Origin: Patagioenas fasciata
Taxonomy: Eukaryota; Chordata; Aves; Columbiformes; Columbidae
Direction of reading: 5' to 3'
Assembly (NCBI RefSeq): GCF_037038585.1
Contig: NC_092523.1
Coordinates: forward strand, 30,385,501 to 30,449,500
DNA: 64,000 bases
Under the pieces are notes generated by a model. The model did no database searches. It saw only the letters and a list, made by a program, of their open reading frames with translations, and was not told the origin of the DNA. Of the stretch, positions 1 to 13,800 are shown in pieces (positions within the stretch are counted from its first letter, which is position 1; every line of letters begins with the position of its first letter). The translations under genes were made by a program, and so were the position numbers.

Positions 1-785
1 GTAGAAAGACTTTTAAATGTGTAAAAATGGCCTGGGAGGGCACAGTTGAGGATTGGGCCCTTTAATATGACAAGCCACACTTTGTACTTTGCTGTACAAA
101 GAAATCTCTTGGTTTCTGATGTTTGAGAGTGGAAAATGTTATTCTTCTGTTGATAAATGAAACTGTCTCCAAAGCAGGCATATAAGTAATAGAATAAACA
201 TATTTTCTCACCAAAGGGATAGTTACAGGACAAGAGGATTAAAATTCTTGGAAATTCAGCAAAGCAGCTACAAGTGTCAGGTGATTATATGGCCTTATGT
301 AAGTGCAGCATTTGGTGTCTAGCCCAGTATTTCTAAAACTTATAGGGTAACTTCTGTTCACATTTAGGCCAACATAAATCTGAAAGAACTTAAAGTCAGC
401 AGTGTTTACTCCTACGTTAGAGCTTTTTTTGAAAAGAAAAAAGGTCTATATCAAAAGAAATTCCTTTACTACAGGGAATTCCTAAAGGGGATAATGTGGT
501 TAAAGCAGGGGCTTGCAAGAATTGAATTTATTCCTGCCTTTCTTGTAGGTATCCTATACTGCATGGGACAAACTATCTTTGTGGCTCGATTTCTGTTCTA
601 ACCATAGAAAATGCATTGTGTTTGCATTGTGTATATCTGATATTCAAACACTAACGTATGTATGTGTGGGGTAGTTGGTAGGTACATTATCTATTGTTGT
701 ATGGCAGTGTATTAAAATAATTTTATTTGTTATTGGTTTTGTTTCATGGAGAAAACTCCAGTTGGAAACTACCTGGGAGAAAATA
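1..785. other. AT-rich non-coding DNA, nothing recognised
   Basis: I see no coding frame, repeat family or RNA gene in this stretch. It contains scattered short A and T runs only. Confidence 0.6.
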
Positions 786-951
786 TTTTGAAGTGGTGGT
801 GGGTTTTGTTTTGGTGTGTGGTGTTTGTTTGGGTGGTTTTTGGCTTGCTTCATTTGTTTGCTTGTTTGTGGTTTTTTGTTTGTTTTTGTTTGTTTGTTGG
901 GGGGAATTGGTTGTGTTTCGGTTTTTTTGTTTGGTTGGTTTTTTTGTTTTC
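786..951 (+). repeat. T/G-rich low-complexity tract
   Basis: The + strand is almost entirely T and G, built from irregular TTTG, TTGG and GGTTTT units, with very few A or C bases. The minus strand is correspondingly A/C-rich. Open frames on both strands here (roughly 644-1103) consist of Phe/Val/Cys/Trp/Gly on + and Thr/Lys/Asn/Pro on minus. They are translations of the repeat and not genes. Similar tracts recur near 10.75 kb and 47.97 kb. Confidence 0.85.
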
Positions 952-3900
952 AAGATTTTACTCACCTTTAGTCTAGTAGTGCAAGGGGTAATTAACTGTT
1001 TCTGAAGTGAACCCATCTTAAATAAGTCATTTATTTGTGTTGTTTGGCATTTTTTTTTAATGTGCAATATTCTTTCAAAGGCCATTTTTTTCCAAGATAG
1101 CATCCAAAATGCAAATTATGTTCCATAGTGTTATTTTTCTTTCACATCCACTCTTTTTTATTTCATGTTTAGTTTTTGTGCACTTTATATCACGTTACTT
1201 TTTCACTTCAGGTTTGAAATACCTTTAAACTTAGTGAGAGATATAGTACTGACTAGTTCTCTTTGACTCATGCAAATCTTCAGGTATTTAGAATTAGAAA
1301 AGGAAGATCTTACATTAGGAGAACATTGCTTGGAGTTCTGAAGATGACTGGCTAAATCTGGTGAGTACTAACTAGATAGAATTTGTCAGTCTTACAGATT
1401 TTCCTGGTTACATACTGGACATACACAAAGCAAGAGAATAGGTATGGTGAGTTCAAGAATTGTCTTTGGAATGATCCTTCTTTCAAAAGAGATTTGTGAA
1501 CTGGAGTTCAAACAGAAGTGTAAAATGTTTCCAGATGACAAGAGAATGAGAGATGCCACAGAGATCTTAGGAAAGGAAGTCAGAATGGGTAAGGATGTAT
1601 TTGGAAATGTATTAGCTTTTACTGAAAGTGTAAATTTGGATATTGGAGAAGTCCTGGAATTCCTGCCAGGCTGTATTCTCCGTCCCCGCTAGGCTCTTAT
1701 CACTGTAGTTGCCCACCAGGCAGCATCAGAAATATCATCATGGAAACCGAACAAGACAACTTTACTTGAGAAATAAAACACAGACCATGAACCCTTGCTG
1801 AGACAGTCCAACTGCCAACTGTATGTTTTTCTGATGAATGGCATTATCATATATTTTTGTGCCAAATGAGTAAGCTGTTTTCACCACACAAATACCGTCT
1901 ACTCCAGCACATATCACACACAAACTACCAAACACAAGTTTCAGGATGATCTTTGCAATGTGAATTCATGCTGCTATTTGGAAAACTATCCAGCGAGTTC
2001 TGATGAGAAAACTGATGCCAGAAGAAGTGCAGGCCTGTGATGAATGACTGGATCATCAAAACCCCACAGCTTTCCAGGAGCTCATAAAGTGCAACTGTGT
2101 CAATCACTGCAAATTAGTGAGTATGTATTAGCAGCCAGTTGACTCAGTTACAGAGAGATTTACAAGCTGAAAATGTGTAACAAATAAAATAAAGATGGCA
2201 AACAGGAGAATGGCATACGGGAGCATTTCAGTGAAGAATTGGAAGAGAATTAAGAGAAGAATTAAGATGCTGAGATATTCTCTAGTGCTTTACAGGAAAC
2301 TTACAGTACATCTGACCTGGTTTCAGTAAGGAAAAATAACATCATTGGTTTACAGTATATTTAAGTAATCCGAATATGTGTTCTATACTTGTAGAAGTAA
2401 CTCTTTTAAATCAATAAGTAATCTTTATTAAACACTTTTTCTTAATAAAATAGTTATCATAGCTAAACTGTCCCTCAAAGGTTTTCATATTAGCAAAGCC
2501 TAGAGGTCCATATTCTCAAAAAGCATTCAGTAGCTCAGATGTAGCAACTTTTAAGATCTTACATTTCAGCCCATGGCATAGTGTTTCGTTGTTCAGTCTG
2601 TCCTCCCATATAATAAAGCCCGCTCATAGATTTCCCAAAGCCTCTGTGCAAATCCACAATTTTTGGCAGCTCTTGTTTATGCCACGGTAATGTGGTTTCA
2701 GTAGAATAATGTCAGTAATGGACCAATGACTGCCTGAGTGAACCTCTGTGGAAAGAGAAAAGTCACTGAAAAATTTCAACTTTTCCTCTCAATTAGAGGA
2801 AACTAATTTACAGCAGCAGAATATAAATACAGTCAGAGTTCACATTAAAAGGTGAGTATATAAGAGAAGCAATGTGACATGTTTGACAGCTGCTTCCTGG
2901 TCTTGGTGCTGCTTGGTGTTTCTTGTTGCTCTGTCTTACACAGCACTATTTAGTACTAAATGCTTTCAAAAGTAAAGTATATCAAATGATGTTAGCACAT
3001 TTCCCTCTTCATAGCACTGGTAAGTGCATTATTAAAACATGCTGCCATTACAGATCAATAAAAGTAAGGAATTCCACCAAGAATACCTCCATCCTACAGC
3101 TTTCAGCAGGAATGCAAAAGGGATTTCTAGAATTATGTTCATATGACCTCAGTCTTTGAAGACACAGCTAGGATTTTGGTGATACTTGTGACAGTACATA
3201 CTGCAAACTGTTGACAGAAAGTTACACTTTTTATTATTCCTTTTTTTTTTTTTTTGTATATTTGTCTTGCAATATGTATGTACCTTTCATCTCAAGATAT
3301 ACTTAGTAAAGATTTTATGGAACACTGGAGGTTTTTACCCCACTTTTGGATGGAACAAACTGCTGTATGTCAGCAACATGACTTGTTAGGACAAGAATTA
3401 AAACACAATGTCTAGCTGATATTACAGCTCAAAGACTTGAGAGGCAAAGTATACACCTTTACTTGAGAGTCACTTCTTGACATAGGAATGGATATCTCTA
3501 CTCTCCCAAAAACTCATTAAAACTTACAAAGGTTCTTAGGACAAGAATCTTGGTCTTATCTGAACAATGCTGCTTTCTGCCATACTATTTTAGCAGAAAT
3601 ATTGCTCTCTGATGCTGAGTAGAGGATCAGTGGTTACCTAATGAATTGCTTACGTCATGTCCTGCCGCACCCCGGATTTATGTGCCAGGTCCTTTAGTTG
3701 GGTATGTACTTAACTATTTAACTCTGGAAAAAATAAGAAAACAAGAAGATTACAAGATGTAAATTTAAAATGTACAAAAAGTTTGAATGGCTTGAAATTT
3801 AATCAAATTTGGAATATTTCACTTTTATAACAAATAAAGATAACAGAAATAATATTTTTAAGTCTCAGATTCATAATACAGTGATTTGTGTCCTGGCGGG

Positions 3901-5682
3901 AGAGACTTTTTTTTAACATTTCCTGATGTTATCTGCAAAACTCTATTAAATTATTTACTGAGTGGCTTCAGGGCTCAGTTGTTGCACATCTTCAGTGTTA
4001 ATATGTCACTCTTTCATCTGGAATGGAATTGCCAAGAAAATTACTTCTGTTGATATTTTCTTGGAAGCAGTAATTATTTTTTGTGTCACATGACATTTGA
4101 ATTCCATGATTATTTTTTAAATGGGTTTAATTTTTTGAAGATCTTTAATCATTTCCACATCGTTTCTTTGTTTTTCACAAGAACCTCTAGTGTTACTAGT
4201 AGCAGTACTGTTTTCTGTGTCATTTTTTTGTCCTATTAATTACATCATTGGCTCTCTGTTGCCACAGAGAACTCACATTTTTCTTTAAAATTTTTCAGTT
4301 TTTAAAAATAAAATAAACTGGGATCAATTTGTTCAGACCCTTGTTTATCCTTTTAAACCTGAACAAATAAGTGTGTGCCCTAAACTTGTCTTTTTTTTTC
4401 CATCTCCATGAGGTGGTCTTGCAGAGGATGATACTTGTCCCGCAGACCTTACCTTACTTTCCTGTGAAGCAATCTGCATTCACCAGTGCTATTGTACGTG
4501 GCTGACAGAGGAATGTGTCTAAAAGAACTAGTGATTACATAGCATAGTTGATTCCAATTCTTCGTTAAACCCGGGACATGAGTGGGAGCTCACATCCAGT
4601 AACTCTCCACTGTACAATCATAGACAGGTTTTCTTGGGGCCCCACAGAACCTCTCTCTGCCATGTGGGGCTGTGCTCTGTGCTGAGTTGGAGTTCAGCTT
4701 CTGAGCTTTAAATGTCCCAGGATGAGAGTTGCAATCAGTTTCCTTGAGAAACTGTCTCTTAGCAGAAGCCTAAACATATAAGAAACATTTTCCTATTCTT
4801 CAGACTAAGAATTATCCACCTTATTTTTATTGAATTATTCTCGTTATTTTCTTGCCTACAATTCTAAATGTTATCTCTACATACATGTATGACCCTGCTG
4901 GTCATTGCTTAGCCAGTTTTCTTCTGACAGCATATTTGATGTTCAAAAGAAGTCAAAGGAAAAATCATATTTCATTAGTTAGCCTGTTTTTGCAAGTCAT
5001 TTTCTGGAATAATTTTTGGTGAAAAAATTTCCAAAACAGAAACTTTTTGTAAGGCATAAAAGGCAGCAATAAGAGTTCATCTTTTAGTTTGTTGTAACTT
5101 CTCCAAAATGTCTACCGCATTGTTGACTCAGAGTAGCTTTCAGGGTAGGAGAACTGGATCTCAGCCATCATACTTACATAAGAAAACTTTTTTAAAAATA
5201 AGCAATTTGTTGATCTTCAGTCCTCTGCCTAGATTATTCTCACAATAACCTTTGATTAAAAGGTGCTACACAGAAGGAAACCTACCTGTTAATGAAGCTG
5301 AGTTTACTTGTGATGAAAATTGAAAATGTGGGTGACTACTTTTCAAACCAGAACAGTGAATTCTGTTAAAGCACTGAGAGGGCTGATACGCAAAAGTAGC
5401 CAAAGCAAAACAGATACATAAGTAAGAAATCTTGAAACTCAGGTTATTCAAGTTATGATACATGGTAGCATTCATCACAAAAAAGGTTTTTTGGTTTTTT
5501 TTTTGGTTAATGAGCATGAGTCTGCTTATCACATGGCTCTATAAATAAGTGTCTTTGCAGATGTTTTTTCTTTGTTGAAAATACTTTTTCTCCCCTCAGG
5601 GCATGCTACACTATTAAATTAAGCTATGAATTTCCTTGCTTATTACAGTAGACGCATAGAACACTTTGGCAGGCATAGCACT
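952..5682. other. AT-rich non-coding DNA without recognised genes
   Basis: No exon-like or repeat-family signal is seen. A T15 run lies at 3241-3255. One ATG-initiated frame of 82 codons (1444-1692, +) matches no family I know and has no promoter, splice or poly(A) context, so I do not call it a gene. Confidence 0.55.
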
Positions 5683-5812
5683 GGCATAACTTTTAAGTAT
5701 CAATTTTAAGAACTATTTACAGATTATTTCAGTAGTGTAGCTCTGATATATTTTGTATGGCAAAACTTTTAAATATAAATTTTAAGAACCACTTACACAT
5801 TATTTCAGTAGT
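5683..5812 (+). repeat. Tandem duplication, 76-bp period, two copies
   Basis: Two 54-bp segments, 5683-5736 and 5759-5812, align without gaps at 48 of 54 positions by eye (about 89%). Both start GGCA, contain AATTTTAAGAAC and end TTATTTCAGTAGT. The offset is 76 bp. The 22 bp between them is only weakly repeated after the second copy. This looks like a local segmental duplication that has since diverged and not a microsatellite. Confidence 0.85.
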
Positions 5813-8800
5813 TCATTGATGCTATATCTAGTTAATAAAAAACGATTGGCCAATTTCATTCATAGTTATATCTCTGTTAACACAATAAATACCACAAATT
5901 CCACTGACAGTTAAATGGTCTGGGGCACTTAGGATAATTTTATGATCCTAATTAATCGTTTTACCACCCTACCCATACTTCCTGTATCTGCAACCCTCGT
6001 TTCTTTCACGGTGTGGTTCAGATTTAGCATTATTTTCTAATGTCAAATGTCACGTTGTCAGTGTTACCTCAACAAACCCATCTATTAATGATGGGACAAT
6101 TTCTTCAGCAGGTAGAATAAACACAATCACAAAACTATTTCTGAAGAGGCTTTATAAAACTCTAAAGAGGGAAAGATGAATGGAAAATCAGGAGTTACTG
6201 TGTAGCTTAGGAAATAAAAGTTTGAAATTACAATATATTCTGATATAGTCCCATTTATTTTGTATTTCAACCTGAGAGAATTCATTATTTCTGTCTTTTA
6301 CAGTGAAATACAGAGATCACTTGGAAACATAACAGTTAGTAAAGAATAATAATAGCTTTCATTTGCATAGCCTGTTCAAATGTGGTACCTACTGACTTCT
6401 CAGCAGTGAAATTTTGCCCTGCCTCCCCCCTTTTTTCTTTTTCAGTTAAAATGTTCAAATCTGGGTCTATTGACTAAGCTTGTACCTAGGGAGTTAAATA
6501 TTACAAACCTTGAACCTCTTTGCTTTCCAGCCAAGGTTGGCTTGTTTTGATGCTTGCAAAATTAAGCAGTTATCACATTCTTTAAATATAACCATCTTGC
6601 CTGGGCATAAGAAACATTTGGCACACTTTGCATACACTGTGAATTACTTTGGGCTCTTTCTAAAGAAAAGTTCCTTGGCGTAGTTTCTAAGGCAAATGCT
6701 TCCCTTGTTAGAAGAACAGTGTAGGGAAATTAGGTTAAAAACCACAAGAGATGATAAAAAGCTGAAAAATTAACTTTATATTTTGTACTGTGAAATCCTT
6801 TCTTGGGTGTTACAGGCTGGATGTGATGTAAAAACACGTTGTAAAGAAGCCAAGGCTGTATAGAACTGTAACAGAAGTCAACAGGGCAGTGTTCTAGCAC
6901 TCCGTTGTATAGTGGCCAAGAATTTAGATGCATTTTGCAAAGAAATGACCCAAGGTAGTGCTGTGTCATCATGTAACATTTGGTTCCAGTAGATGGCCTT
7001 AGTTTGAATCAGTCGACAAAAGAAGACAAGGAAGGAATGCTGGGTATGTGTTCAGTTGTGAGAAGTTGTTAGTGTTCATGCAACGCTAACATCCATCAGA
7101 CACTCTGAAGGAATGGAATGCGGTGGTTCTGCTGTGAGGATATGTTTGTGTTGGATCAGCCTCTGCTAATGCTGAGTGTGATTTTTCACCATTTTATTAA
7201 TGCCACTATCGTATCTCGTGTAGGTTGAGCCATGTTGCAACCTTACTGCTGTGGGCTGTGACTTGAGCACTTTTCACATGTGGAAATGGTTTGTGTTCTG
7301 TATCTATAGTAACTAACTGCTAACATTGCCACTAAGTGCTGTGCATAGGGTGAGGGTGTGTGACTGTTATTATCTGCTTTATAACTTATGTCAGAAGGCA
7401 ATGTAGTAGGTAGTACCTAAATTAGCTTGTAATAAAACAGTTCATGTTCTGAAGTGCTCCAGCTGTGACAGAAAAGGTGCTCATGAGGTTGAATTGACCC
7501 TGCCAGAAATAACCTTTAGGATGTATAGAGAGATCCTTGGGCACTATAATGTAACTTTCTTGATCTGAGTACAGATAAACTACATTAGCTGTGTGGGCTA
7601 GAATTCCCCCAGTTCCTACCATTTCTCTGTGTGGTAGATATGCCTTTTAGTTGATGAAACAGTAATGAGCAGGTGAATTTGTGATTTTTTCAAAATATTG
7701 CTTCTAATTAAATGTCTTCTCGCTGATGTCTGGCTCTGCTGAACTGTTTCTGTTCAACTCATAAACATTCTTTTGCACATTACATATACAGCACTAAGTT
7801 TAGTGGGAGTTACATGTGGTGAACGACTACTCAATGATTGCGTCTTATCTTACCTATGCGTGGAAGGCCAGAGGTTTTTGTGATTGTGAAATTCCATATT
7901 GAACAGAATTTCTTAATGATGAACTTAAAGAAATTCATATGAAAGCAAAGCTAAGGGTAAAGTAATCATTGGAAAGCACAATGATGATGTTATATTTCCA
8001 AATAGAGTATTTTAAAATTTGTTGAGCTGCTCATATCTGACTTGTGCCACTGTGTCCTTTCGCTAGCACCCAGCCATGTGGGCTTAGGGGCTTTTGATTT
8101 CCTCCTCATGTTTTCTTTACTAACTGCCTTGTTTGGGTCAGCGGGTGTAAAACATGAACAGACTTGAGAGCCAAAAAACAGTGATTCTTCAATCAATATT
8201 ACTTTGTTGATATCTTTGCACCTTTCCAAGTGAAAGTAATTATGAAGAAAATCTGTCTCTCCATGTTTCTTGTCACCTTCTCTCTGTCACCATTTTACAA
8301 CATGTATTTTGCCGTTATAGCCTATTTCTTTGTAGGTAATGTGTTACAGAGCATGGAGTAGCATGTTGCAGAGTACTTGGTGCATATGCTAAGTGCTATA
8401 CTGTTTCTTTTAGCATGTGTTGTGTATGTAGAGAACTGTCATAACCTAAAACATTTTGTTGCCTTAAAAGCAGACAATATAAGAAGTGTTCTTGCATATT
8501 GTGAATCTGTAGTCAAAGTGAAATTCATGTTACATCACTTTATAACTGCTGTGGTTTTAAGACTCTGGTTTACAGCTTGTTCTGATATTAGTGTTCCGTA
8601 ATAAAGTTAAATGAGCGCTTGAGAACAGAGCAGTGTGTTCTCTGCCATGCTGAAAGTGAAAAATGCAGCTCTGGATACTGGAAATTCCTGCCAGACTACA
8701 CAGTTTATAGTAAATCATCCAACCCTTATGCTGATACTTTGCTGCAATGGTCCTTTGCTCTGTTCTGCCCTGTGCAGAGATGGTTAACAAGGATTTGTTC

Positions 8801-10142
8801 TTGCACCAGAAGTTAATTAGGCTAAACACAGTCATCCTGATTTATTGCTGTAACATCAAGGCACTGTAAAATCTGCAAACAAAGCAGATGGGAAAGGAAC
8901 CTACAGCTTTCCTAGTCCACTTACATAATCTTCAGTTTCTCAGCTCCATTTTTATGTTGGAAGAGAGCACCTCATCTGTTGTACATACAATCTCTTACGT
9001 TTCCCATGCACATCACATTAGAAATTTTGAAGTTTCAGTATTCCTTCACATCTCTAAATACATGAATTATGAAATCCCCTTTGACTGGTTGAAATTAACC
9101 TCCTCCCAAACATCAACAAATAATGATGGTTGTTGGGTAATTTTTTTTGTCATTGTTGATAAAGCAGCAGCTGATGAATGATCAGACAAGTATTGCAATG
9201 TTCTGGCAGTAATTATTTGTTTACTTAAACTGTAAGTGATAATCTAGGGTATGGGTTTATTGTACCTTAGCTGCTCTGCTGTAAAGCTGGCCTGTATGGG
9301 TACATCTCAGTTTGTATCTCCTTATTGAGTGCAAAATTCCTTAAATTCGATTAAATATGGGGTAAGAGTTATATAACATATAACAGCTGACCTTTTTATA
9401 AATTCATACTCTAGATTATACAGAGATTGCATTTTGGAGTTAAAATATCAAGCATGTGTCTGGTTTTTCAGTTTTACTAAACCCCACAGTATCAAAGCTA
9501 TAGTTCTCAAAGGCTTGGAAAATACATTGGGTATGATTTTAAACCCTGCTGTCTTGCTGACAAGGCATAAGCATAGAGCAAAGAGACAAGGTAACACTGA
9601 TCAGCAACTTAGCAGCTTCTGGCTCCTCCCAAGTTTGAGCTCTTTTCCTACCAGACCTGTGAAGCAAGCTGAAAGAATTCTCTTCCTCTAGGCACTAGAC
9701 AGCAGTTTCCAAGTCAGCTTGCTCCACAATGCCTGCAGAAACTTGGTGGAAACAGCAGATTTTTGTCTTGCCTGGGGATCGTAGTCTACTGCCTAAGAAG
9801 ATGATGGTGACAGTCTGTTCCCTATTAAAAATACAGTTGTACAGTATACAATTTACATAATCATCCACTGTGAGAATGGTAATAGAACTCTCCAAAGCGT
9901 GTCCTTACCAATCCCCCTTTTATATAAGCAGGAACAGTAGCCCTCGAGTTTATCTGAATACATCTAGAAAACAAATTATGCTTTTAGGATATTGTTGGCT
10001 TATCAACTTTGCTTATTTATTCGTGTCTATATGTCAAATATGCAGGTTGAAAAGTCTCTCTTCTGGCAGCTGATCCCCTTGTACTAGGGACTTAATTGCC
10101 TTGCACTTGCAAAATACTGTTTCTAGTCTTACTGGATATCAA
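5813..10142. other. AT-rich non-coding DNA without recognised genes
   Basis: Several frames of 60-97 codons occur here on both strands (for example 8888-9181 + and 8557-8835 -). None shows a recognisable domain and many lack an ATG start. I see no transposon ends, long simple repeats or RNA genes. Confidence 0.5.
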
Positions 10143-10330
10143 GAGAATCATGCAATCATTTAGCTTGAAAGGGAACTCGAAATAATCTAGATCAACCTCC
10201 ATGCTCATGCGGGGTCGCATGTTTTCCCTTTTGCAAACCCATGCTGACTGCTCCCAATCACCATCTTTCCCTGCATGTATTTGGAAATAGTTTCCAGGAT
10301 TATCTTCTCCATCACCTTCTCATGGATCTA
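10143..10330 (-). mobile_element. Old CR1 LINE remnant with reverse-transcriptase coding piece
   Basis: Read on the minus strand, 10318-10205 gives an uninterrupted frame of about 37 codons that I recognise as the fingers region of the CR1 ORF2 reverse transcriptase. It contains the motif SSQHGF followed by KGK.C, and upstream the typical KVMEKIILETISK stretch. At the left edge, 10143-10200 resembles a CR1 3' end read backwards (AGAATCAT, TTGAAAGGGA, ATCAACC). In a full-length CR1 these two parts are separated by most of ORF2, so this copy has a large internal deletion or is two fragments brought together. It is diverged and non-functional. The coding piece is seen directly in sequence. The 3'-end match is weaker. 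Confidence 0.7.
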
Positions 10331-10744
10331 AATTGCTGCTATATTGTTTGCCTGCAGTTGCAGAGCTCAGGTAACAGATTTGATAGGAAAGCTGTTCCAA
10401 TTATTTTACTTTAGAGACACCTAAATTCTGAAATATCTTGATCCTGGATTTTCCGAAATGTGTTTGAATTATCTCATGGAGATTCAAATAATCTTGCAGC
10501 CAGTGAAAGGGATGCAGTGCAAAAGAGGAGTGAGTAGAAATCCTGTAGAGCATTGCAGACAGTGAAGCTTGCAGGGGCTGAGGGGAGAGTTTGTTTGGAG
10601 TGTGTGGACAAAACATTGTGTTTACAATGAATGCAAGCCTGTCTGGTTTTTCTGTTTTCATGGAGTCTTCTCTGGTTAGAGCAACGCTACATCACAGTTG
10701 GCTTGATTAAAAAAAAAAGTCAAACATTCCCAGTTATTGCCAAT
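10331..10744. other. Non-coding DNA, nothing recognised
   Basis: I see no supported feature. A minus frame at 10401-10661 (86 codons) has no recognisable family. Confidence 0.5.
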
Positions 10745-10852
10745 GGATTTTGTTTTATTTGTGTTTTTTTGTTTGGTTGGTTTTTTTGTGTTTTTTTTGG
10801 TCTGGTGGTTTTGTTTGTTTGTTTGTTTTTGGTTGTTGGTTTTGTTTTTTAA
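10745..10852 (+). repeat. T/G-rich low-complexity tract
   Basis: The + strand is composed of TTTG, GGTT and T-run units with almost no C or A, like the tracts at 786-951 and 47966-48046. Overlapping frames on both strands are low-complexity translations and not genes. Confidence 0.85.
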
Positions 10853-13800
10853 TGAAAACATAATGAAACCCTGAAGAGTGACAGAAAAACAGTGGCCTTA
10901 CAAAGATTTGGGTAGATTGCATAAATCTTTGTCCTTTAAAATTATTTACTTCTATATTGGCTTTTGAAGATCATGGATAGACCAACCGGAATGTGTGAGG
11001 CCAATTCCCTTCAGCTGAATATCGCCTTACCAGGAGTGAATCTGGAGGACATACTGATGGTTTTGTGTGGACAGGTGAGATGTTGGCTACCAAGATAATC
11101 ACGACAGAGAGAGAAGTTGGAAATCTGTCTGGAGATGCCTCAAAGTGACAGATATTCTGATAGCTAATTTTCACTTGCTTCCTACCAAACCAAGGAGCAC
11201 AAGCTCATTCCTGCTACTCAGACATTATAGGTTTGGGTTTTTTTTTCTTCAGTCTTTCCCTCAAATGCCAATCCTCCTTCCCGCTTTAGATGTGGGGAAA
11301 CCAGACAAGAGTCTAAGTAGAAAGACAACTGGGCAAAATGATAATGTGAGACTTTATAAATAACCCTGTTCTGGTTTATTATCTTTATCTACTGAATATA
11401 TTCAGAGTAGTTGTGTGATTGGATGTGGCGTATGTAAAATCAAAGGTCCAAGAGAAAAACTGAAGACTGTCAAAAGCTTGCTCTTGTGACTGAAGACTAG
11501 AAAAAGTGAGTTTCATTATCAGCACCTCATTATCAACAGTGTTGAACATTCTGATTACTGCAGCAATTAAAAAACAATATGAAAATCAGCTGTGCTAGCC
11601 AGCTAGACAGAAAATACATTTTTGCTTCTTACAATGGCCTGTCTGAGAGAATGCGAGTAAGAATTTATTACACTGACTCTTGTGAGAGCAAAAAACATCA
11701 AACTTGCTAATTCTTTCTTCTTTTTAGAATTTAAGTCCTTCCTTGCAGTTTAGAATTTGATCAGTGAACTGGTCCATGTATTTCAGAACTGGTTCTGAAG
11801 TTTCTTTATCCTATTCTAATCACTGTCTTTGTCTACCTGATTTTGCAGCAGTTTATGACTTGTCTTAGTATTTCTTGTGCTCTTGCTTTTTACTATATTT
11901 TTAAAATAAGCATTTACTGATAATATGAAAAGAATGTAAGTAATGAATTTACCATGTCTTCTGTGAAAAATTCTTTTCTATTCCACCTCTTGCAAAGCAT
12001 CTGCAGTCACAGAGGTGGAGAGTTTATCAGCCATGATGAGGTTCTTTTGAGACAAATAAACAACTGAGAGCTGAAAGTTCGTCTGTTATGAAAATGGGTT
12101 ATTTCATGTTATGAGTCACCTAGGATTCTGAATATGGAAGAGGGACTGGCAATTCAAGGTCAATCTCTATATGAAATTCGGTGCCTATGAGAAAATACCT
12201 GAAGCGTGCAATTCTGATGTAACTGCTTTTTCTGTTTGGACTCAGTGCTGCTGTTTTGAAGAGTGTTGTTAAGACGTATGCTACTAGACACTCTCCAACT
12301 AGAACATAGACAAAGTTTGTAGTGTGAGGAATCAGCTCCAATTACACTGGAGGTTGATGTTGTTCTGTTTTGTTTTGTTTTTTAGCAAGTTCAGAACTGG
12401 CATAAAGTGCAGGCATTACTTGATGTTTCTGAAAGCCTGGCTAACTTTGGTTCAATACAGTCCTGAATCTTAGAATCTGCTATTGTGACTACTACTGTGC
12501 TTGAATATCCCTAATTTAATTTACCTCTTAAGAAGCTTAGTATGTCTGTTTCATGTGGCTGGTTCCTGTTTTCATTCTAGCAGTAGAAGAATGAAAAAAA
12601 AAATTCATTGTTTTATGATGACAGGAGAAAAGGTGTTGCTTTAATTTTTCTTCTATTTTCTGCAGACCTAAGAGTAATTTTGGAAATCTCCCCCTGTTTT
12701 AAGAGTTACTGCACTGATTCTCTCCTTGTAACAGTGCTTAACATTTTGATTGTTCAACATCCAGGTAAAGCACAGTATATATGGATATCTTGGATTATAA
12801 TACTCTCTTCTAACTGTAGAATGTCCAGATTTGTAATTTCAAACTTAATGGATATAGTCAGCAGTTTCATTATTAGCTTTTGCTTGGAAGAACTGGTGTG
12901 TTTGTTTTGCTGTGGAAAGATTCTGGTCTCACAATTCTATGATCAGTTTTGTTTTGGCATCTAGTTCATATTTTCCCACAAGATGTAGTTAGTTCTTGCT
13001 GCTCACCCTTCATGGCTGAAGGAAAATGCAATGTACGTTTTGAGTCTTATTCCTGAAAAGCAGCTTCTTCAGGATGCTTGCAGACTGCATACTGTGGTGT
13101 ACCTTTTATTTAAAGGCATTTCTGGTATGTTGTGTCATTTGCTGGACAAAACCATTCCCTGTCACTATTTGTAGTACTATTAAGATCATTTTGTTCTTTT
13201 ATTTCTTTTCTTCATGATATATTACAGCATCCTTTCTGGATTCCTTTGTGTTTGTACTGGTTTAGAGAGATACTGTTTCCAGGCATTCTGCAATGTTTTT
13301 CCTCTTGTCTCTGGGCATCCTCAGAAGATGATGTTTCTTTATATGGTAACTTTGGAGAACCATGTTCCTAACTATCTCTACTATACTAGATAATTTTGGA
13401 ATTTTTCTAATAATTGTTTATCTCTCAACCCCATATGCTGTTTAGTTTCTGTTCATACTTTTTTCATCTTCCCATAATCACAGTGCGGGATTAGACTGTA
13501 CAGGGTGGTTCTGAAATAATTTGCTGATTCACCTTTATTTTGCTGTGTGGGTGAGATTGTGCTTTCTCAAAAATCACACCGTGGTGTGGCATGAAACTTA
13601 CTTTTTTTTAATTGAATAGTTTTATGTAAGCAACTGTAAGCCTTCTGGAATAGATTATGTCCTCTCATGCACACCCCATTAGATACACCAGGGTATTCCT
13701 TTGTCTCTAATTGTTGATCTAAACCAGATGTAATCCCTGGGATCTGCTTATCCAGCATGATCATCACTAAAGAGAGAGGTTAGCTAACATGTGGCCATTT

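Noticed and set aside
1444..1692. 82-codon ATG frame, fairly coding-like composition
   Set aside because: No recognisable homology, no splice or poly(A) context. Could be chance or an old pseudogene.
3650..3657. TTACGTCA, a CRE-like bZIP site
   Set aside because: Single 8-base motif in AT-rich DNA with no promoter context; expected by chance.
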